Assembly: GCF_029533155.1 (NCBI RefSeq)
Contig: NZ_JAIZDB010000015.1
Span: forward strand, 1 to 64,000
Length of the DNA stretch: 64,000 nt
DNA from: Psychrobacillus antarcticus
Lineage (GTDB): Bacteria > Bacillota > Bacilli > Bacillales_A > Planococcaceae
Reading direction: 5' to 3'
Of the stretch, positions 58,583-64,000 are shown one piece after another (positions within the stretch are counted from its first letter, which is position 1; each line of letters starts with the position of its first letter). Both the position numbers and the translations under genes were made by a program. The notes beneath the pieces are model-generated. The model was not told the DNA's origin. It did no database searches and worked only from the letters and a program-made list of their open reading frames with translations.

Positions 58583-59458
58583 TTGCATAGGCTGATAACA
58601 ATTGGAAGTTGGGCACTTATAATCCTTTTATTTTTACAGCCCGGCATTGCACACAAAGGTGCAGTAGAAGGTATGAGGATTTTCACCACTGCTCTACTGC
58701 CTTATTTACTGCCTTACTTAGTCATAACGCAGCTATTTATTCGCTCTCAAAACTCTTTTTTAATTACGACGAATAAGTTTAAATTGTACTTTAATGTCTA
58801 TTTACTAAGTGCTATAGGTGGGTTTCCTAGTGGTGCTGCAGTTATAGCCTCGCTAAAAGATTTAGGTACTTTAAATAAGAACAATGCAAGTTGGTTGTTA
58901 GCCATATGCCATGCCCCTAGTCCAATGTTTGTTATAGGGTTTGTGGGGATTGAAATCTTCCATGCTGAAATTGCGGGTATAAAACTTTTGCTTATTATCC
59001 ATGCAGTGAATTTGGTGTTTTTATTAGTATTCATCATTTTATCTCCCCCTATCCATGAAAATATGCATGTTCAAAAGTCTTCTGATTCACCTTTCCAGGA
59101 AAGTATTAAAGAGACCTATCAAATATTATTGCTAATTGGTACTACTGTCATATTTTTTACTACTGTAAGTTTTATCGTGTTTGAAACCGTCAAAGAAGTT
59201 CTACCGAATATTTCACCTATCCTTCTAGTTTTTGTTGCATCTCTATTTGAAATGACTGGTGGGATTAGCCTAGCTGGGGAAATGTTATCTGGCTCCATGT
59301 TCTTACCTTTTATAGTTGCTAGTATTATTGCTTTTAGTGGGATAAGTATTCATATGCAAATAATTGTACTTGCACAGAAAGCAAATATTCCCATTCGCAA
59401 ATATATTCTATTTCGCTTTCTACACATGCTGATCATTCCGATTTTATTTTTCTTATAA
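58583..59458 (+). CDS. ylbJ: YlbJ-like sporulation membrane protein, short form
   Basis: 291 residues with about eight membrane segments, nucleoside-recognition (GATE) family: GGFPSGAAVIASL and CHAPSPMFVIGFVG, the second half repeating PFIVASIIAFSGISIHMQ. B. subtilis YlbJ is near 400 residues, so this copy is short, apparently at the N-terminal or middle part. TTG start with AAAGGA 9 nt upstream. The ylbK patatin gene that follows in B. subtilis is absent. Confidence 0.8.
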   Translation: MHRLITIGSWALIILLFLQPGIAHKGAVEGMRIFTTALLPYLLPYLVITQLFIRSQNSFLITTNKFKLYFNVYLLSAIGGFPSGAAVIASLKDLGTLNKNNASWLLAICHAPSPMFVIGFVGIEIFHAEIAGIKLLLIIHAVNLVFLLVFIILSPPIHENMHVQKSSDSPFQESIKETYQILLLIGTTVIFFTTVSFIVFETVKEVLPNISPILLVFVASLFEMTGGISLAGEMLSGSMFLPFIVASIIAFSGISIHMQIIVLAQKANIPIRKYILFRFLHMLIIPILFFL

Positions 59459-59525
59459 TTACTTCGCCTACAGTGCGAATACATGTTGACTAGCCATTTT
59501 TACATAACTATCCATTAAACGGCAT

Positions 59526-59557
59526 AAAAAAGAACCTCGAGTGAATGACGAGGTTCT
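59526..59557 (-). terminator. Intrinsic terminator of rsmD-coaD
   Basis: AGAACCTCG-TCATTCACT-CGAGGTTCT followed by TTTTT on the minus strand, just past the coaD stop. Confidence 0.9.
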
Positions 59558-59567
59558 ACGTTGGTTG

Positions 59568-60618
<1,051 letters not shown>

Positions 60619-60633
60619 ATCTAAACTCCAATC

Positions 60634-62052
60634 CTAAAATAGTGCGGATTGTGCAATATTTATACGTTTGTCTTGTTTTTCAATATTCAATAAAAACAAC
60701 CGTATCATCCACGCTTCTTCAATATATAGTTGTGATCCAATAACTTCAAATGGTACCGATTGGGCATCAAATCTTTTTTTATTCAATACATAAAATGGTT
60801 CCTGAATCGGAAAACGAAATGCTCTCGTTTCATTTTGAACATATAAGCCCTTGTCTGTATCGTTAAGCGTATATCCCAAAGTAGTTAACAATGGTTCTGC
60901 AGCATATAAAACCTTGCTATCTTTGAATAGAATTTTCATCTCTTCATGCCGTAACTCATTGATGTATACAGGTCTATAATCTTCAAATAATAATGGGAAG
61001 TTTTCTGCCCCTGCTTGTTCATTCAGCACAAAGAAGGAAGTTTTTAAATCGATTGTATTGGTCAATATCTCATCAAACTTCGCTGCAGTTGTTTGTTTAT
61101 TGTTTAGTAAAGTAGTTTGAAATTCTAGTCGTTGATCAGCTGTTAAATAGTTAGTTACCGTTTCATACATCCAGATGGACTTTGTTGAACCAACAGGTAT
61201 TTTCAACAAAAAGCTAGCTAGAACCTCTGCAATCTGCTGGTCGTCTTGAGTTAAACCAAATTGAGCTTGTATATTCTTGATGATTAGCTCCTGTTGTATA
61301 GAAGCAATATCCTCTTGTTGTATAAATGCAATGCGAGAAGCATCAATACTATTTCTATTGTCCTCAAAAAGTACAGCTAAATGCTCGTTATTAGTAAAAT
61401 CTAACTCCCCAAGTAAGTTAGTGACTTCATCGGATAAAGTATTAGATGCGTAGATTGTGAAATGATCGTCCTCATACTGAACTGGTAATACCTCTTGCTG
61501 CCAATACAGTTCTTGAACATCCCCGGCACCAACTGAAAGTGTATAATCGATTAACTCAAGAGAAGTTTTACCTATTACAGGTAATCCAGAAACCCACATA
61601 CCTCCTCTTTTCACTTCATCTGTTATATGAAGTGAAGTGAGAGAGACCCCTCCCTCGTCAAGTTTAACTAAGAAGTTTTCGATTAATTGACCATCTGTTA
61701 GTCCATCTACTAAAGGTATTTCATAGGAAATGCTCTGTTTAGCGCTTTCACCTGCATTAAGCGTTGTCATATCCTCTGTTAGCCGGTTACAGCTATCATT
61801 AGCATCTAAATCACAGCTTCTATTCTCACTAATAATCGGCCATAATACTGTAACTTGTTCATTTGGTATATTGGTAAAATGTTGTTTAATAACAATTTTA
61901 TCCTTCTTTACTTTCATTTCCACTTCTTGTTCATAAAGGAAAGCTTGTCCATCCTCTTCTAATCCAGAGGAGTAAGCATCATATTGAAACAAAAGTAGGA
62001 CACTATTAGTGACAACAAGCAATAGGCATAAAAAACTTAAAACAAATTTCAT
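60634..62052 (-). CDS. Membrane-anchored extracytoplasmic protein with stalk-like C-terminus
   Basis: 472 residues from ATG 62052 (GGAGGG). An N-terminal signal/anchor helix (2-22) without a lipobox, then a beta-rich region. The C-terminal 100 residues look like a copper-amine-oxidase-N or stalk domain (AEPLLTTLGYTLNDTDKGL, then FEVIGSQLYIEEAWMIRLF). No catalytic motif is seen. It is 15 nt from rsmD, and B. subtilis has no homologue there. Function unknown. Confidence 0.7.
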   Translation of the reverse strand: MKFVLSFLCLLLVVTNSVLLLFQYDAYSSGLEEDGQAFLYEQEVEMKVKKDKIVIKQHFTNIPNEQVTVLWPIISENRSCDLDANDSCNRLTEDMTTLNAGESAKQSISYEIPLVDGLTDGQLIENFLVKLDEGGVSLTSLHITDEVKRGGMWVSGLPVIGKTSLELIDYTLSVGAGDVQELYWQQEVLPVQYEDDHFTIYASNTLSDEVTNLLGELDFTNNEHLAVLFEDNRNSIDASRIAFIQQEDIASIQQELIIKNIQAQFGLTQDDQQIAEVLASFLLKIPVGSTKSIWMYETVTNYLTADQRLEFQTTLLNNKQTTAAKFDEILTNTIDLKTSFFVLNEQAGAENFPLLFEDYRPVYINELRHEEMKILFKDSKVLYAAEPLLTTLGYTLNDTDKGLYVQNETRAFRFPIQEPFYVLNKKRFDAQSVPFEVIGSQLYIEEAWMIRLFLLNIEKQDKRINIAQSALF

Positions 62053-62105
62053 AGAATTGCCCTCCAACAAAGTGGTAAGATATATGAGAAAGGAAGTGTT
62101 TTCAA

Positions 62106-62492
62106 TTGATTCAACGTTTTATAGAACTAGGCGAAGGTTATGGCGATATTTATGAATTATGTGAACTTGCACGAGTAAACAAGGAACGTTTACATCAAGC
62201 ATTTATTTTTTCTTCAACTAAAGACAATATAACCTATTTTTCGATCGCAATTGCACTTAAACCAATAAATACTGCAAATTTTTTCCCCATATATATATGT
62301 CGAGAGGGTATAGTTCAAACCCAACAAGAACCAAAAAGGCTTATAATATTTAAGGAAACTTTAGACGATTTAGCAATCCAACCCATTAAAGTCGACATAA
62401 AACATTCTTCCATCTATCCAGATGTAAATCTATATTATCAGTATATAATTGGTATTTTACGTTTAAATAATTTAATACCGCCACTACAATAG
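62106..62492 (+). CDS. Small conserved protein of unknown function (DUF7147-like)
   Basis: 128 residues, soluble. IELGEGYGDIYELCELARVNKER at the start (only part quoted: GEGYGDIYELCELAR), then a mixed strand region (AIALKP, FFPIYICREGI). It begins with TTG behind AAAGGAAG and converges with ylbG. Bacillales have such a gene next to ylbG; the family label is from memory. Confidence 0.65.
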   Translation: MIQRFIELGEGYGDIYELCELARVNKERLHQAFIFSSTKDNITYFSIAIALKPINTANFFPIYICREGIVQTQQEPKRLIIFKETLDDLAIQPIKVDIKHSSIYPDVNLYYQYIIGILRLNNLIPPLQ

Positions 62493-62498
62493 GCTTGG

Positions 62499-62771
62499 TT
62501 ATAGTCCGATTTTATAGTCATATTCTTTTGCTTTATCTGGTTTACTATTTTCAAATTCAGTTTTCAAAAATGGTCTATAGGACTCTAAAATTTCCTTGAC
62601 GTAAGGCAATTTATTCATCTTTTGCTTTGCAATATCGATTTGTTCTAGATCACAATATAATACGACATATTTTTGTCTTTTAGAAATATAATGGACATGG
62701 CCAAACTTACGCAAAGATTTAGCTTGTTTTAAATGATGCACATAGACAATTAGTCCTTGTCTTTCTGTCAT
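62499..62771 (-). CDS. ylbG: YlbG family protein (DUF2129)
   Basis: 90 residues from ATG 62771 (GAGGGG). [21 protein letters not shown] then [15 protein letters not shown]. Conserved small cytoplasmic protein of unknown function, 90 residues in B. subtilis as well. It marks the ylb block. Confidence 0.9.
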   Translation of the reverse strand: MTERQGLIVYVHHLKQAKSLRKFGHVHYISKRQKYVVLYCDLEQIDIAKQKMNKLPYVKEILESYRPFLKTEFENSKPDKAKEYDYKIGL

Positions 62772-62837
62772 ACTTTTCCCCTCATTTCTTCCTCTCAAGA
62801 ATAACATATGGAGGAATTTGTTAGCAACAACAACTAG

Positions 62838-62866
62838 CTGACAGTTTTGTTTACTTTAGATATAAT
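62838..62866 (+). promoter_or_regulatory. Sigma-A promoter of the GDPD gene
   Basis: CTGACA (62838-62843), 17 nt, TATAAT (62861-62866), 70 nt before the ATG. Confidence 0.75.
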
Positions 62867-62935
62867 AAGAAAATGCCCTTTATAAATGAAATTCATACTA
62901 AAATACATTTTACTCTATTAAGGAGGAATTGAATT

Positions 62936-63838
62936 ATGGGTAAAAAATCGAATGTTGCTTTGACACTTGCAGCCGCAGCAGGTGCAGCATGGGCTAGTAC
63001 TAAAGTACTTTCCAAACCGCAAGTTCGAACGACTAAAAAAGCATTGCAATACGAACAACCTATTATATTGGCTCATCGTGGCGGATCAGCACTTGCTCCA
63101 GAATGTTCTCCTTCTGCATTCGAACAGGCTGCCAAACTAGGAGTTCATGGTTTTGAAATTGATATAAGACTAACAAAAGATGAAGAGATTATAGTATTTC
63201 ATGATGAAGAACTAAGCAGGGTTACTAACTTTTCTGGTAAAGTTTCAGATTATACTTTAGCAGAATTAAAAGAAGCTGATCTTGGATATCATTTTCTGGA
63301 TTTAGATGGAACCAATTCTTATAAGAACTGTGGAGAACAGATTATTACGTTAGGTGAATTACTAAATTCATATCCACAGATGCTTATTAACATGGATATG
63401 AAGGATGCCCCTCAAACTTATGAAGGTAGTTTAATGCCTTCCAAACTTTGGAGACTATTAGAAGAGCATCAAGCATTTGATCGTGTCGTGGTTGCTAGTT
63501 TTTATGATGATCTACTTGATCGATTTAACTTATATGCACAAAATTCTGTTGCACTTGGTGCTAGTGAAAAGGAAGTAAAAAAAGCATACACCGCATACAC
63601 GAGTCAATTCAAACAACTATATCATCCAAAAGCAGATGTTTTTCAGATTCCCGTTCGATCAAATGTATTCCCACTTGATAATCCAGGGTTTATTAAATTT
63701 TTAAATTCACTAAATATACCCGTTCACTATTGGACAATAAATAATCCAGAAATGATGAAAAAGCTTATTAACAAAGGCGCAAAAGGGATAATTACCGATC
63801 GACCAGATCTAGCGATGGAAGTGTTGAAATTAGATTGA
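62936..63838 (+). CDS. Glycerophosphodiester phosphodiesterase
   Basis: 300 residues. A TIM barrel with the GDPD metal and catalytic residues: LAHRGGSALAPE (His, Arg, Glu), FEIDIRLTKD and FHDEELSR. It splits glycerophosphodiesters into glycerol 3-phosphate and an alcohol. The N-terminus (ALTLAAAAGAAWASTKVL) is a weak membrane or export segment. Start ATG 62936 behind AAGGAGG. Confidence 0.93.
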   Translation: MGKKSNVALTLAAAAGAAWASTKVLSKPQVRTTKKALQYEQPIILAHRGGSALAPECSPSAFEQAAKLGVHGFEIDIRLTKDEEIIVFHDEELSRVTNFSGKVSDYTLAELKEADLGYHFLDLDGTNSYKNCGEQIITLGELLNSYPQMLINMDMKDAPQTYEGSLMPSKLWRLLEEHQAFDRVVVASFYDDLLDRFNLYAQNSVALGASEKEVKKAYTAYTSQFKQLYHPKADVFQIPVRSNVFPLDNPGFIKFLNSLNIPVHYWTINNPEMMKKLINKGAKGIITDRPDLAMEVLKLD

Positions 63839-63888
63839 TATCTAAATAAAAGAAGCGTGATTCAACTATAGAATAAATCATGAGCAAA

Positions 63889-64000
63889 AATATTCCCGCT
63901 GTTGATTTCCGTTTCAGGTGGACGCTTTCCGCGGGGTGAACGATGAGCCATCACCGTCGCTCACACGTCGATGTGATGTTTCATCTGTATCACTCATCCC
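63889..64000. repeat. GC-rich dispersed repeat, copy in reverse orientation
   Basis: The reverse complement of the module at 46815-46945: GATTTCCGTTTCAGGTGGAC, GCTTTCCGCGGGGTGAACGA, then CATCACCGTCGCTC and CATCTGTATCACTCATCCC. It runs off the right edge. No gene is visible after 63838. Confidence 0.75.

Overview
The window reads as chromosomal DNA of a low-GC, endospore-forming member of the Bacillales. It carries spoIIGA-sigE-sigG, spoVD, a FtsW/SpoVE gene, rsfA and ylbJ. Its gene order is that of the Bacillus subtilis block ylbG to pyrE, read here almost entirely on the minus strand. Several losses and insertions relative to B. subtilis point to the Planococcaceae (Sporosarcina, Psychrobacillus, Lysinibacillus relatives). 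That is inference from gene content; the genus cannot be fixed by eye.

Layout in increasing coordinates. 1-7904: an accessory catabolic cluster with a GntR regulator, a CitE-type lyase, a two-subunit class I fumarase/mesaconase, a zinc alcohol dehydrogenase, a crotonase, an acyl-CoA dehydrogenase, an HMG-CoA lyase homologue and a class III CoA-transferase cut by the window edge. It looks built to break a branched C5 acid into acetyl-CoA and pyruvate. 8183-19933: the complete pyrimidine operon pyrR-P-B-C-AA-AB-K-D-F-E, with PyrR-type attenuators before pyrR and before pyrB. 19916-21318: ylyB and lspA. 21610-24750: ileS under an isoleucine T-box. 24757-27981: divIVA, ylmH, ylmG, sepF, ylmE and ylmC. 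28018-30488: sigG, sigE and spoIIGA. 31666-46306: the division and cell wall cluster ftsZ to mraZ, which lacks murE, murG and murB. 47036-50020: bshC, a small membrane protein and a panE-like reductase. 50743-53983: a biotin-dependent acyl-CoA carboxylase operon under a CcpA-like cre site. 54015-57439: rsfA, a crotonase-like gene, rpmF, ylbN and divergent ylbM (tmcAL). 57441-62771: ylbL, ylbJ, coaD, rsmD, a stalk-domain protein, a small unknown gene and ylbG. 62838-63838: a glycerophosphodiester phosphodiesterase.

The large non-coding gaps (30489-31665, 46307-47035, 50030-50784, 63839-64000) are not random. They share modules: a GC-rich palindromic repeat, a conserved block ending in a long hairpin, an AT-rich block, and common left and right ends. 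Three of these gaps abut the terminator of the operon just upstream. The ftsZ-spoIIGA gap also holds a 44-codon membrane-protein gene with its own ribosome site and terminator.

Functionally, most of the window is core biology: UMP synthesis, tRNA charging and modification, septum placement, divisome and peptidoglycan synthesis, and the switch from division to sporulation. The parts most worth a second look are the catabolic cluster, the sigG leader hairpin that overlaps the ribosome site, the FtsW/SpoVE gene without a normal start codon, the cre-controlled carboxylase operon, and the shared intergenic repeat modules.
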